64,000 bases of DNA from Streptacidiphilus sp. 4-A2 (GTDB taxonomy: Bacteria; Actinomycetota; Actinomycetes; Streptomycetales; Streptomycetaceae): assembly GCA_014284505.1 (NCBI GenBank), contig JAAFYY010000001.1:868001-932000 (forward strand). The letters run 5' to 3'. Below, piece by piece: positions 20,133-29,398 of the stretch; within the stretch, counting starts at the first letter, position 1, and each line of letters opens with the position of its first letter. The position numbers and the translations under genes are program-made. The notes below the pieces were generated by a model. That model searched no databases. It was given only the letters and a program-made list of their open reading frames with translations, and was not told the DNA's origin.

Positions 20133-20180
20133 TTCGCGTTGCCGCACCACCCCGCTGCCGTTTCGCGTTGCCGCACCACC
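20133..20180. repeat. Direct repeat TTCGCGTTGCCGCACCACC, two copies
   Basis: Identical 19-base copies lie at 20133-20151 and 20162-20180, within an imperfect 29-base period, in the untranslated leader of the radical SAM gene. Confidence 0.75.
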
Positions 20181-20223
20181 GTCGCCGCATCACTGTCGCC
20201 GCACCGTCCGCCAAGGAGCCTCT

Positions 20224-22166
20224 GTGCGTGTCCTTCTGGTCAACATGCCCTGGTCCCGATCGACCTGCCGTCGCTGGCCCTGGGGATCCTCAAACGCAGC
20301 GTCGACGAGCGGGTACCCGGCGCCGAGGCACGCGTCCTGCACGCCAATCTGGAGTTCACCGACTGGATCACCGCCCGCACCGAGTTCACCGCCGAGGACT
20401 ACGAGTACTACTCGCTGTCCTCGTACTTCATGGGCTGCGGCGACTGGGTCTTCTCCTCCGCCCTCTACGACGACCCGCAGTGGCGGGAGGCCGAGTTCAC
20501 CGCGGGGATGAAGAGCAGACTGCGTGGCTCCAGGCTCCGGATGTCCGTCGAACTGCACCGGCTGGTACCGGAGTTCGTCGCGCAGATCGCCCAGCGGATC
20601 GCCGACGAGGCACCCGACGTGGTCGGCTTCACCTCGACCTTCCAGCAGAACACCGCCGCCCTGGCCGCCGCCCGGCAGCTCAAGCGCCTCGCCCCGCAGA
20701 CCACCATCGTCATGGGCGGGGCCAACTGCGACGCCGAGCAGGGCGCGGCCCTGCACCGCTGCTTCCCCTTCGTCGACTATGTGATCCGCGGCGAGGGCGA
20801 GGACGTGTTCCCCCGGCTGCTGAACGCGCTCAAGGACGGCCAGGACCCCTCCGGGCTGCCGGGGCTGTGCCACCGGACGCCGGACGGCGGCAGCACCGCG
20901 AACCCGATGGCGACCGCGCCGCTGCCGCCCGCCGCCATCCTGCCGCCGGACTACAGCGGCTACTTCGAGCGGCTGGCATCCTCCGTCCCGCAACTGGTGG
21001 AGCCCAAGCTGGTCATCGAGGGCGCCCGCGGCTGCTGGTGGGGCGAGAAGCACCACTGCACCTTCTGCGGGCTCAACGGCTCCTTCATGCAGTTCCGCAG
21101 CAAGAGCCCGGACACCTTCTTCGACGAGATCATGGAACTCGCCCGCAGGCACCGGGTGCTGGACATGTACCTGGTCGACAACATCCTCGACATGGGCTAC
21201 CTGACCACGGTGCTGCCGCGGATCATCGACAGCGGCTACGACCTGCGGCTGCACATCGAGATCAAGGCCAATATGCGCCGCTCCCAGCTGAGCCGGCTCG
21301 GCCGAAGCCGGACTGATCTACGTCCAGCCGGGCATCGAGAGCCTCAACGACCGGGTGCTGAACCTGATGGACAAGGGCGTCAGCGGCTGTCAGAACGTGC
21401 GGATGCTGCGGGACGGCGCGGAGACCGGCCTCTCGGTCTCCTGGAACTACCTGCACGGATTCCCCGGTGAGACCGCCGAGGACTACGACGGGGTGATCGC
21501 GCAACTCCCGGCGCTGGAACACCTCGACCCGCCGGTCGACCTCTCCGCCCGGATCGCCATCGAGCGCTTCAGCCCCTATTTCAACCGGCCCGAACTGGGC
21601 TTCTCCGGGCTGCGTCCGGAGGTCCACTACCGCTTCACCTACGACCTGCCGGAGTCGGACCTCTACGACCTCGCCTATGTGTTCGAGGCCCCGGAGCGCG
21701 GCATCGGCGAGCCGACGGTCACCGCCCTCAACGACGCGCTGGCGCTGTGGAAGAAGCACCACGCGGACGCCCGGCTCACCCATACCGACCTGGGCGACCG
21801 GATCGTGCTGGTCAGTCGGCGCCGGGCGTTCGACTGGCAGGTGCTCGAAATCACCGACCCCTGGGAACTCGCCGTGTTCCGGCTGCTGGACCAGCCGCAC
21901 TCGCCTGCCGCGCTGGCCCGCAAGGCCGCCGCCGCACCCGGCGGCCCCGGCGGCTCCGGCGACGAACAGCGGGTCCAGGCACTGCTGGAGCGTGGCAGGA
22001 GCTGGGGCTGGTCTTCACCGACAGCGGCCACTATGTGCAGCTGGCCCCGGCCGCCGTCAACCAGAGCCTGCTGCGGCTGGACTTCATGCGGCACACCCAC
22101 GCCGCCGCCGAGGCCGAGGCCGCACCGAGCGCCCCCGAGCAGGCCCTGGTCCCCGCGCATGGCTGA
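20224..22166 (+). CDS. Cobalamin-dependent radical SAM RiPP C-methyltransferase (TIGR03975-like), frameshifted
   Basis: The GTG at 20224 follows AAGGAG. The N-terminal region (MPWSPIDLPSLALGILK, GFTSTFQQNTAALA, VMGGANCDAEQG, IRGEGEDVFPRLL) is a B12-binding domain. The iron-sulfur motif is CX7CX2C in RGCWWGEKHHCTFCGLNG near residue 271, the hallmark I know from RiPP maturation radical SAM protein 1. VQPGIESLNDRVL and WNYLHGFPGET are also typical. Frame changes near 20256, 21300 and 21995 are single-base losses. The corrected length is about 647 residues. It should methylate unactivated carbon of the precursor using SAM, cobalamin and a 4Fe-4S cluster. The C-terminal part resembles a peptide-binding tail. 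Confidence 0.85.
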
Positions 22167-22207
22167 GCCCGACTCCTCCCCACGCCCGTTCCCCCGCAGG
22201 AGCGACG

Positions 22208-22953
22208 ATGACGACCAGCCCCGCCCGCGCCACCGACCCCGGCTCCGCCACCGACCACGGCTCCGCCCCCGACTCCGACCTGCCGAGCGACGGGCTCACG
22301 GTGACCGCCTGGCGCGACTACGACCGGTCGTGCGGTCACTGCCGGGCATGTCCCTGGGCGAAGTGGACCTGCGCGGCCCCGCCGCCGGCTGGGGCAGGCT
22401 GCTGTGGGAGCTGGGGGCCCGGCGGGTCGCCCTGCCCCACCCGGTGGTGCTGACCCCGCCGGCCGACACCGCCGCGGCCTGGCGGACGCTGCGTGCGCTG
22501 AGCCTGGTCCGCGATCTGACCGCGCGGGCGGTGCTGGTGGACTGGGAGCTCGAACTGACCCCGGACGACGACGGGACCTGGCGGCTGCTGACCCATCTGC
22601 AACCGCCCAGCCGACTCGCCGGCGGGCCCGGTTCCGGCACCGGGGGCGGGCAGCAGCAGCCGCTGGCCGAGTGGCGCAACGGCCACTACCTGGGCAAGTG
22701 CCTGTGGCGGCAGGGGCCGGGCTTCGTGCAGATCCGCGACCGGCGCTGGGGCAACCTGCTGCGCTTCACCGCCGACGAGCCGGAGTACCAGCAGGCCATC
22801 GCGGCGCTCGACTACGGCGCGCCCCAGGACAGCGCCCCCGCCGCCGCGGTGGACGACTTCCTCCAGGAGCGGCTGCTGCTGCCGCTCGGACCGCTGGCCT
22901 GGTGGCTGCCCTACCGGGTCGAGCGCTGGGCGCAGGAGGCGATGGCGATCTGA
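22208..22953 (+). CDS. DUF5825-like RiPP accessory protein, frameshifted
   Basis: The ATG at 22208 follows AGGAG with 5-base spacing. After a low-complexity Ser/Asp/Gly leader comes a domain with WRTLRALSLVRDLTARAV and NGHYLGKCLWRQGPGFVQIR, followed by RFTADEPEY. I associate this pattern with DUF5825, found next to TIGR03975-type radical SAM enzymes. One base is lost near 22330. There is no membrane helix. It may bind the precursor or the enzyme. The assignment rests on motif memory, so it is moderate. Confidence 0.62.
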
Positions 22954-23120
22954 CGACCGCTCCGGGACTTCGGGTGCGGGCTGCGGGAGCGGGCTGGGGC
23001 AGCAGGGGTCGGGCGGGCGTCCGGGCCGATTGTCAGTGGCGGGTTCTAGATTGCTGTCATCGCCGAGGGCCGCAGGTCCGGCGTCCACGATCCCGCATCC
23101 TTCCTGAAGGAGGGTCAGCC

Positions 23121-24562
23121 ATGCCCGCTGCCAACGATTCGACCACCTACCTGGAGCTGTCCGAGGAGGGCGCCGGGGCGCACAAGTTCTACCGGGTGGA
23201 ACATGTGGGCACCGAGGTGACCATCAGCTACGGGCGGATCGGGGAGCCCGGCCAGACCCGCTCCGCCGGCTATCCCAGCGCGGAGAAGGCCGCGGCGGCC
23301 GCGGCCCGCAAGGTCGGCGAGAAGGTCCGCAAGGGCTACGCGCCGGCGGTGCCGGGGGTGCGTCAGCGCCGCGCGGTCACCCGGCGGGAGATCGTCAGCT
23401 CGCGCTCGACCGCCCGCCAGGCCCCGGTGCTGTGGCGCTTCGCCTCCGGCGCGGCCGCGTTCGGGTCTTCGTCGACGCCGAGCGCGCCTGGGTCGGCAAC
23501 CAGCGCGGCGACGTGTACACCCTCACTCACGACGGGCAGGTGACCGGCCGCTTCGGTCTGCCCGACGGCGTCAAGTGCATAGTCGCGGACGACTTCTGGA
23601 TATACGCCGGCTGCGACGACGGCCGGGTGTACGACCTGGGCGGCAAGGTCCCGCACGTGGCCTACGAGATAGCCGACGACGTCGACATCTACTGGCTGGA
23701 CATCCACGACGGCGTGCTCGGTGTCTCCGACGCGCAGGGCGGCGCCACCACGGTCGACCATGAGAACGAGTTCCAGTGGCGGCGGCGCGGCGCGGGCACC
23801 GGCGCCTGGATGGTGCGCTGCGACGACGAGGGGGTCTACCACGGCGACTCCAGGGGCGTGGCCATGTACGGGGCCCGCGACGGCGCTCCGCGCTGGTCGG
23901 TCACCACCCAGGGGGCGGTGCTCTTCGGCTGGCAGGAAGCCGCGGAGGTGTTCGCCGGAACCAGCCAGGGCTGGGTCTACCGGCTGGCCAAGGCGGACGG
24001 CGCCGGAGCAGGCCCGCTACCGCTGCGACGCCTCGGTGTTCTCCTGTGCCACCTCCCCCGACGGCCGTTATGTCTTCGCCGGCGACAACCACTCCTCGGT
24101 GTACTGCTTCGCCGCCGACGGCACCCGGCTGTGGAAGCTGGCCACCGGCTGCGGCTCGGCCTACTCGATGCAGTACCTCGACGAACGGCTGTACATCGTG
24201 ACCACCGACGGCTCGCTGGCCTGCCTGGACGCCGGCGAGACGGCGATCAACGACGCCCAGGAAGGGCGGCTGCCGCAGACCGCGGACGTCAAGGCCACCG
24301 GCTGCAGCGGGTCGAACCGAGCCACGAGCTGGAAACCGTCACGGTGGGCAGCAGCGCGGCGGCGGGCGGCGTGGTGGTCGAGTGCTTCCAGGAGAACGGG
24401 CGGACCAGGGTCCGGGTGCTCTCCCCCGGCTACGAGCAGAGCTGGCGGGTGCAGTTCCCCAGCGAGATACGCGAACCCGGCGCCCGCTACCTGGTCACCG
24501 AGGTCCGCCCGGCCGCCCGCGGTGGCTTCTACGCGCCCCGCGAGATCAAGCGGCTGCGGTAG
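23121..24562 (+). CDS. WGR-domain protein with beta-propeller, frameshifted
   Basis: The ATG at 23121 follows AAGGAGG. An N-terminal WGR-like domain (about residues 1-85: LELSEEGAGAHKFYRVEHVG, ISYGRIGEPGQTRSAGY) is followed by a beta-propeller with repeats such as AWVGNQRGDVYTLTHDG, VFAGTSQGWVYRLAK and VFAGDNHSSVYCFAADG. Frame changes near 23460, 24000 and 24300 are single-base losses. WGR domains bind nucleic acid in PARP-type proteins, but bacterial WGR proteins have no settled role. It follows the RiPP locus by 167 bases and may be independent. Confidence 0.75.
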
Positions 24563-24641
24563 CCGACCGCGGGCGCTGCCGGTGCGGGCCGGCCGCCCGG
24601 GCCCGGACCGGCGGTGCGGCTCGCCAGGCCCGGCCGGCGGT

Positions 24642-25455
24642 TCAGGGGCGGCGGCCGACGCCGGCGTACATCCAGCGGGTGGTGTCCTCGACGGAGCCCT
24701 CGGGCGCCACAGCGGGACGAAGTCGACCCCGGCTCCAGCAGCTCCCAGCCGTCGAAGTACCCCCGGACCGCCTCGCGTCCGCGCAGGTTGATCCCGAGTC
24801 GGTGCCGTTCCAGGTCTTTGCGACCTCGGCCGCCCGCACCGGATTGCCCTCCGCGGTGCTGTGGGACAGCAGCAGATAGCTGCCGGGACGACCCGCTCGC
24901 GGACCGCCCGCACCGCGGCGTCGGCCTGCTCGTCGCTGACGAAGTGCAGCACCGCCAGCAGCAGCACCGCGACCGGCTGCGACAGGTCGATGAGCGACCG
25001 CAGTTCGGGGCGCTCGAACAGTTCGTCCAGGTCGCGCAGGTCACCGGTGAGCACGGTGGTGGTGCGGTGTCCGCGAGCAGCGCCCGGCCGTGAGCCAGCA
25101 CGATCGGGTCGTTGTCGATGTAGACGACCCTGGCGTCGGGGGCGGTCGCGGACCACCTGTGCACATTGCCCCGGGCCGGCAGGCCCGAGCCGATGTCGAC
25201 GAACTGCCGGATGCCGGCCTCGACGCACATCCGCACGGCCCGCTGCAGGAAACCGCGGTTCTCCCGGGCGGCCGCGGGAATGTCCGCGGCGGCGCTGATC
25301 GCGTGCCGCGCCGCCTCCCGGTCCGGCGGGAAGTTGTCCTTGCCGCCCAGCCAGTAGTCGTATATCCGCGCCGGGTGCGGAACCTCCGGGCGCAGGCTCG
25401 CGGATGGCGCGACCTCGCCGTCCCGCGATGCCATCCAGCCGTGTTCGGTGCTCAT
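24642..25455 (-). CDS. S-adenosyl methyltransferase family (Methyltransf_19), frameshifted
   Basis: The ATG at 25455 begins MSTEHGW. Motifs include RIYDYWLGGKDNFPPDR and FVDIGSGLPARGNVH, diagnostic of the actinobacterial DUF574/Methyltransf_19 group, then VVYIDNDPIVLAH and VAVLLLAVLHFVSD. Single-base losses occur near 25065, 24890 and 24730; the C-terminus is DTTRWMYAGVGRRP. Streptomycetes hold many paralogues with unknown substrates. Confidence 0.82.
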
Positions 25456-25665
25456 GGGTGCAGCATAGAGGCGACCGCCGCCGGTTCCGGCCACCACCCG
25501 GTACTACTCCCCGACCGAAACCCAATCCCTGCCCGTCAGGGCAGAACTGACTGCCAATCAGTAGTAGGCACGCGTAGTGGTCGTCCCCAACAGCCTGGCC
25601 GGGGAACCCGGGATGCGACAACTCCGTTATCCGGGGCGTCTTTTCCCCGGCTCCCGCAAACCCGG

Positions 25666-26670
25666 TCAGGCCCGGAGGATCCGGGCCTCCCGGAGGATCC
25701 GGGTCTCCCGCTCGGGATCCAGACCCACCGGCGACCGTCCCTCGCGCAGCGGCGGCGGGCCACCGAGCTGCCGCATCCAGCTCCAGGTGTCGGCCACGGT
25801 CTCGGCGACCGGGCGGACCCGGAGCCCGGCGGCCAGGGCCCTGGACACATCGCCCTGGTGCAGGGCCCGGTAGAGGTCCCCGGGCGGGGCCCAGACCGGC
25901 AGCTCCGTCCAGGGCGCGATGCCTGCGGCCAGGATCCGCTCCGGCTCGGTCCATCGGAGCTCGGCATCGGAGCCGGTGGCGTCGACACAGGCTTCCAGCA
26001 GGTCGCCGATGGTGGCCGCACCGGACGGGCCGACCGCGTTGAAGGCGCCGCCGATCCCGCGTTCGGCGGCGTCCAGCGCCCAGGCGGCCAGGTCCCGGGC
26101 GTCGATGTACTGGAGGGCCAGGTCACGCGGTCCGGGCGCGAGGACCGGTCCGCCGCGGGCGATCCGCGCGAGCCACCAGGGCAGCCGTCCGACGTTCTCC
26201 CTCGGTCCGAGGACCAGACCCGCCCGGGCCAGCAGCGCGCGCTCGCCGAAGGCGTCCAGCGCGGCCAGCTCCCCGCCGCGCTTGGCCCGGGCGTAGTCGT
26301 CCGGGCTGTCGTCGTCCGGATCGGCGTCGACCACCGGCCCCTCCTCCGGCAGTCCGGCCGGGGCCGGGAACTCGTAGACCGACCGGCTGGAGACATAGAC
26401 ATAGTGGGCGGCCCGCCCGGAGAGCAGCCTGGCGCTGTCGCGCACCGCCGACGGTGCGCCGGTCCAGGTGTCCAGCACGATGTCCCACGTGCCGTGGCCG
26501 AGTTCCGCGAGCCCGCCCGCCTCGGTCCGGTCGCCGCGCAGCGCGGTGACGCCCGGCGGGGAATCCAGCCGTCCGCGGTTGAACAGCGTCACCTCCCAGC
26601 CCCGGGTCAGCGCCTCGTCGCTGACAGCCCGTCCCACGAACTCCGTTCCACCCAGAATCAGCAGCCGCAT
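25666..26670 (-). CDS. NAD-dependent epimerase/dehydratase-like SDR protein
   Basis: The gene encodes an intact protein of 334 residues from ATG 26670. The Rossmann motif is GGTEFVGRAVSDEAL; the usual third Gly of GxxGxxG is replaced. YVYVSSRSVYEF and YARAKRGGE give the Ser/Tyr/Lys layout of extended SDRs, with Tyr and Lys in YARAK. Related proteins act on nucleotide sugars or serve as mRNA-binding paralogues. The substrate is unknown. Confidence 0.85.
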   Translation of the reverse strand: MRLLILGGTEFVGRAVSDEALTRGWEVTLFNRGRLDSPPGVTALRGDRTEAGGLAELGHGTWDIVLDTWTGAPSAVRDSARLLSGRAAHYVYVSSRSVYEFPAPAGLPEEGPVVDADPDDDSPDDYARAKRGGELAALDAFGERALLARAGLVLGPRENVGRLPWWLARIARGGPVLAPGPRDLALQYIDARDLAAWALDAAERGIGGAFNAVGPSGAATIGDLLEACVDATGSDAELRWTEPERILAAGIAPWTELPVWAPPGDLYRALHQGDVSRALAAGLRVRPVAETVADTWSWMRQLGGPPPLREGRSPVGLDPERETRILREARILRA

Positions 26671-26757
26671 GGCGCCGACTCTGCCCGGTCGCGGCCCGGC
26701 TGGGAACCGATCACGCTCTGGGCGCAATCGTCGGGGGCTGGTCAGCCCGGTGCCGTG

Positions 26758-27153
26758 CTAGGCCGGGACCGGGACCTGGAGCAGCGCGGCCAGTCGGCGG
26801 ACCGTCGCCGGGGCCTCGCTGTGCAGGGCGGCGAGGTCCATGCCCTCGTCGCCGAGGATCACCAGCAGTGCCTGCTCGCCAATGGCCAGCACCACGCAGT
26901 AGCCGCTGCTGCAGTGGGTGGTCACGTCGCGGATGCGGCCGATGCCCACCTCGTGCGCGGTGCGCTTGCCGAGGCCCAGGGCGGCCGCGGAGAGCGCGGC
27001 CAGCGACTCCGGCTGGGTGGTCGCCGTGTCGGCCACCACCAGCAGGCCGTCGGCGGTGGAGACGGCGCTCTCGGACAGCCCCATCACCCGCTCACGCAGG
27101 GACCTGAGCTCGTCGACGAGCGATTGCGGGGAAGCAGCTGAAGCGGTGGTCAT
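26758..27153 (-). CDS. Roadblock/LC7 domain protein
   Basis: The gene encodes an intact 131-residue protein from ATG 27153, behind AAGGAG. The fold pattern shows AVSTADGLLVVADTA, then SLAALSAAALGLGKRTAHEVG, then YCVVLAIGEQALLVILGDEGMDLA. Roadblock proteins regulate small GTPases and normally sit in conservons with kinase, DUF742 and GTPase genes; none is adjacent here. It lies 67 bases after the DUF4388-like gene on the same strand and is likely part of that operon. Confidence 0.85.
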   Translation of the reverse strand: MTTASAASPQSLVDELRSLRERVMGLSESAVSTADGLLVVADTATTQPESLAALSAAALGLGKRTAHEVGIGRIRDVTTHCSSGYCVVLAIGEQALLVILGDEGMDLAALHSEAPATVRRLAALLQVPVPA

Positions 27154-27220
27154 GGACGTCTCCTTGCTGGTGGTGCATCGGTGCGGCTGCCTCCGCGCGC
27201 GCGGTCGCGGTCGCGGTCGT

Positions 27221-28180
27221 TCACGAGGGCTCCCCGGCGGCGGGGCGCTGGTCGCCGCCGGATCCGGCGGGCGGCGCCGTGGTCCACAGCCCGCGCAGTT
27301 CGCCGAGCAGGCCCGCGTGCCCGGCCGCTGCCCGGCGGCCGCCGTCCCGGCGGGCACTGCCCCGGCGGGCGCTGCCGCCGGGGTGCGGCGCGGCAGCGGC
27401 GTGCTCCCGGGCTGCGCGGGCGCGGCAGTGGTCGGGGCCGAGCGCAGGGCGACGCCGGCGGCCGGGTCGGCGGCTGCGGCGGTCTGCGGCTGGAGCAGTT
27501 GCAGCGCCTTCATCCGGGCGAGGTCGAGCAGCACCGCGTACAGTCCCCGCCCCAGGGTGAAGGCGATGTCGCGCGGGGTGCGCCGGCCGTCGGCGCTGAG
27601 CAGGATGTCGCGGTAGCGGGCGCCGACCCGGGACGCCTGGGGGCCGGGCCGCGAGGAGGGGGCGACCCTGGTGCGGGCGAAGCGCGGGCGGGCCCCACTG
27701 CCGGGTCAGCAGCGCGAGCCGGGCGGCCACGGTGTCCGTGAGCCGGGCGGGTTCGATCCCCGGGTCCGCCGCCAGTTCGGGCGGCAGCGCGTGCTCGTCG
27801 ATCTGCCAGCCGTCCGGCTTGGCGAGCGCCATGGCGAAGGCCCCGTCATGGACGGTGTCGGTGCACAGCACGGCGAGTTCGGCGGCGCTGAGCAGCCCGG
27901 CGCCGGTCAGGGCCGGGCCCAGTCCGCCCGCACCGGCCGCCGTGGCGCGGGCGGCGGTCCAGTCGTCCTCGCTGATCCGGCGTGAGCGCAGCAGTCTGGC
28001 CTCGGCGCTGGGGGCGCCCGGGGTGACGACCGCGCTGATCAGGCCCTGTCGCAGGTGCAGCACTCCCGCTGCCGGGCCGTGGACGGTGACCGCGCCGGTG
28101 AACCCCTGGGCGCGCAGCGCCGTCAGCAGTGCGGGGAGGTTACGGGGCGCCTGCGGGGCCTGGGTCTGCGGATCTGTCAT
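27221..28180 (-). CDS. DUF4388 (PATAN)-like protein, frameshifted
   Basis: The ATG at 28180 begins MTDPQTQAPQ. LPALLTALRAQGFTGAVTVH, GVLHLRQGLISAV and ISEDDWTAA match the DUF4388/PATAN pattern. The middle region has DILLSADGRRTPRDIAFTLG, and the C-terminus is Ala/Pro/Gly-rich. Frame changes near 27700 and 27400 are single-base losses. The start overlaps the stop of the roadblock-like gene upstream (ATGA), so the two are coupled. A signalling role with the roadblock proteins is inferred. Confidence 0.7.
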   Translation of the reverse strand: MTDPQTQAPQAPRNLPALLTALRAQGFTGAVTVHGPAAGVLHLRQGLISAVVTPGAPSAEARLLRSRRISEDDWTAARATAAGAGGLGPALTGAGLLSAAELAVLCTDTVHDGAFAMALAKPDGWQIDEHALPPELAADPGIEPARLTDTVAARLALLTRQWGPPALRPHQGRPLLAARPPGVPGRRPLPRHPAQRRRPAHPARHRLHPGAGTVRGAARPRPDEGAATAPAADRRSRRPGRRRRPALGPDHCRARAAREHAAAAPHPGGSARRGSARRDGGRRAAAGHAGLLGELRGLWTTAPPAGSGGDQRPAAGEPS

Positions 28181-28536
28181 GCCAGCACGAGCCGGGCGTG
28201 GTCGGAGGTCTCGCGGACCGCGAGCGCCAGGTTGGTGCGTTCCCGGTCGAAGACCACGCACAGCAGCAGCCCGTCGCCGAACCGCGGCACCGACTGGGTG
28301 ACCTGGTACCAGCGGGCGGTGGTGACCACGACGCTCTCCACGTCGCCGTCCGCGCCGGAGGCGTTCAGCCGGTCGGTCATCAGCACGGCCAGTTCGGCCA
28401 GTTCCGGTCCGTCGCCGACGGCGTCCGTGTTCCCGGCCCGGGCATGGACGAGCCCGGTCACGGCATCCACCAGGACCGCGCCGACCAGTCCCGGGGTGCG
28501 CAGCATTCCGGCAAGGGACACCTCGACCGCGTTCAC
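28177..28536 (-). CDS. Roadblock-like small protein
   Basis: The gene encodes 119 residues from GTG 28536, which has AAGGGAA upstream; an ATG 24 bases earlier lacks a ribosome site. The pattern MLRTPGLVGAVLVDAVTGLV, a helix, then VVVTTARWYQVTQSV and LLLCVVFDRERTNLALA resembles roadblock/LC7 proteins. It resembles the divergent gene at 28661 in layout. It overlaps the DUF4388-like gene by ATGA. Confidence 0.7.
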   Translation of the reverse strand: MNAVEVSLAGMLRTPGLVGAVLVDAVTGLVHARAGNTDAVGDGPELAELAVLMTDRLNASGADGDVESVVVTTARWYQVTQSVPRFGDGLLLCVVFDRERTNLALAVRETSDHARLVLA

Positions 28537-28595
28537 CTGTTTCCCTTCTCCCTGTGACATGCGGCAGAGTACTTTATTGCGCAACTTGCACACCA

Positions 28596-28612
28596 GTGAC
28601 CATATGTGACCA
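28596..28612. promoter_or_regulatory. Direct repeat GTGACCA with 10-base period
   Basis: GTGACCA-TAT-GTGACCA lies in the AT-rich 124-base gap between two divergent roadblock-like genes. Repeats spaced by one helix turn are typical of activator sites. Candidate only. Confidence 0.35.
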
Positions 28613-28660
28613 CTTGTATCCCGAAATTGACGAGTGGCGTTCAAGAATTCGGAGGCGGCC

Positions 28661-29026
28661 ATGAATATTGACACAGCGCTCAAGGAAGCGATGACCATAG
28701 ACGGGGTCATCGGGATCGCCCTTGTCGACTACGAGAGCGGCATGTGCCTCGGTTCGGCGGGCGGCGGCCCGGAGCTCGACCTGGAGGTGGCCGCGGCGGG
28801 CAACACCGAGGTGGTCCGGGCGAAGGTGCGCACCCTGTCGACGCTGGGTATCCAGGACTCCATCGAGGACATCCTGATCACCCTGGGCCGCCAGTACCAC
28901 CTGATCCGTCCGGCCGTCCGCAACCAGGGATCCTTCTTTCTCTACCTCGCCCTGGACCGCTCCCGCGCCAATCTCGCGCTGGCCCGGCACGCGTTGAAGC
29001 GAATCGAATCCGAGCTGGAGGTCTGA
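28661..29026 (+). CDS. Roadblock-like small protein, divergent copy
   Basis: The gene encodes 121 residues from ATG 28661, behind GGAGG. AMTIDGVIGIALVDYESGM, then a helix, DILITLGRQYHLIRPA and FFLYLALDRSRANLALARH give the alpha/beta pattern of roadblock proteins. It is divergent from 28177-28536, with a shared promoter containing the direct repeat at 28596. Confidence 0.72.
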   Translation: MNIDTALKEAMTIDGVIGIALVDYESGMCLGSAGGGPELDLEVAAAGNTEVVRAKVRTLSTLGIQDSIEDILITLGRQYHLIRPAVRNQGSFFLYLALDRSRANLALARHALKRIESELEV

Positions 29027-29161
29027 CCCCGGCACTCGGGCGCAAAACCGGCAACTCCGGCCGCTGGAGCCCCCAAATTGCCGATGCCTACTGCCCGTTG
29101 GCGTCCTCATGCGCTTCCATGGTGCTGCACACATTCCGGAACACCGTTGAAGGGATGCACC

Positions 29162-29380
29162 ATGGACAGAAACGTGATGCGGGGCGCGGCGACGGCGGCC
29201 GTGCTCCTGGCCGGGCTCGCGGCTGCCGCGCCCGCCCAGGCGGCCACCACCAGTGGACGGATCACCGGGGCGCAGTTCCAGGCGCACCTGGCGAAGGCGG
29301 TTGCCGCCGAGCAGCCCGCGCTGATCGGCAGCGGCCCGATCGCGGGCTACCAGGCCGCCATCGCCTCTTCCCTGGTCTGA
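29162..29380 (+). CDS. Small secreted protein of unknown function
   Basis: The gene encodes 72 residues from ATG 29162. A signal peptide (RGAATAAVLLAGLAAAAPAQA) cleaves to a mature part of about 45 residues with ITGAQFQAHLAKAVAAEQP and no Cys. It is followed after 18 bases by the Cys-rich gene and then the type II thioesterase, all on the plus strand, so it may belong to the NRPS region. No family is recognised. Confidence 0.6.
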   Translation: MDRNVMRGAATAAVLLAGLAAAAPAQAATTSGRITGAQFQAHLAKAVAAEQPALIGSGPIAGYQAAIASSLV

Positions 29381-29398
29381 CGCCAGCTGAGGCCGGAG

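Noticed and set aside
19933..20340. Uncorrected reading from ATG 19933 as an Arg/Ser-rich protein
   Set aside because: Composition is frame-shadow-like and it would overlap the radical SAM start; the corrected short peptide explains the site better.
29162..29380. Small secreted peptide as a RiPP precursor
   Set aside because: It has a Sec-type signal peptide and no modifying enzyme next to it, so a RiPP role is not supported.
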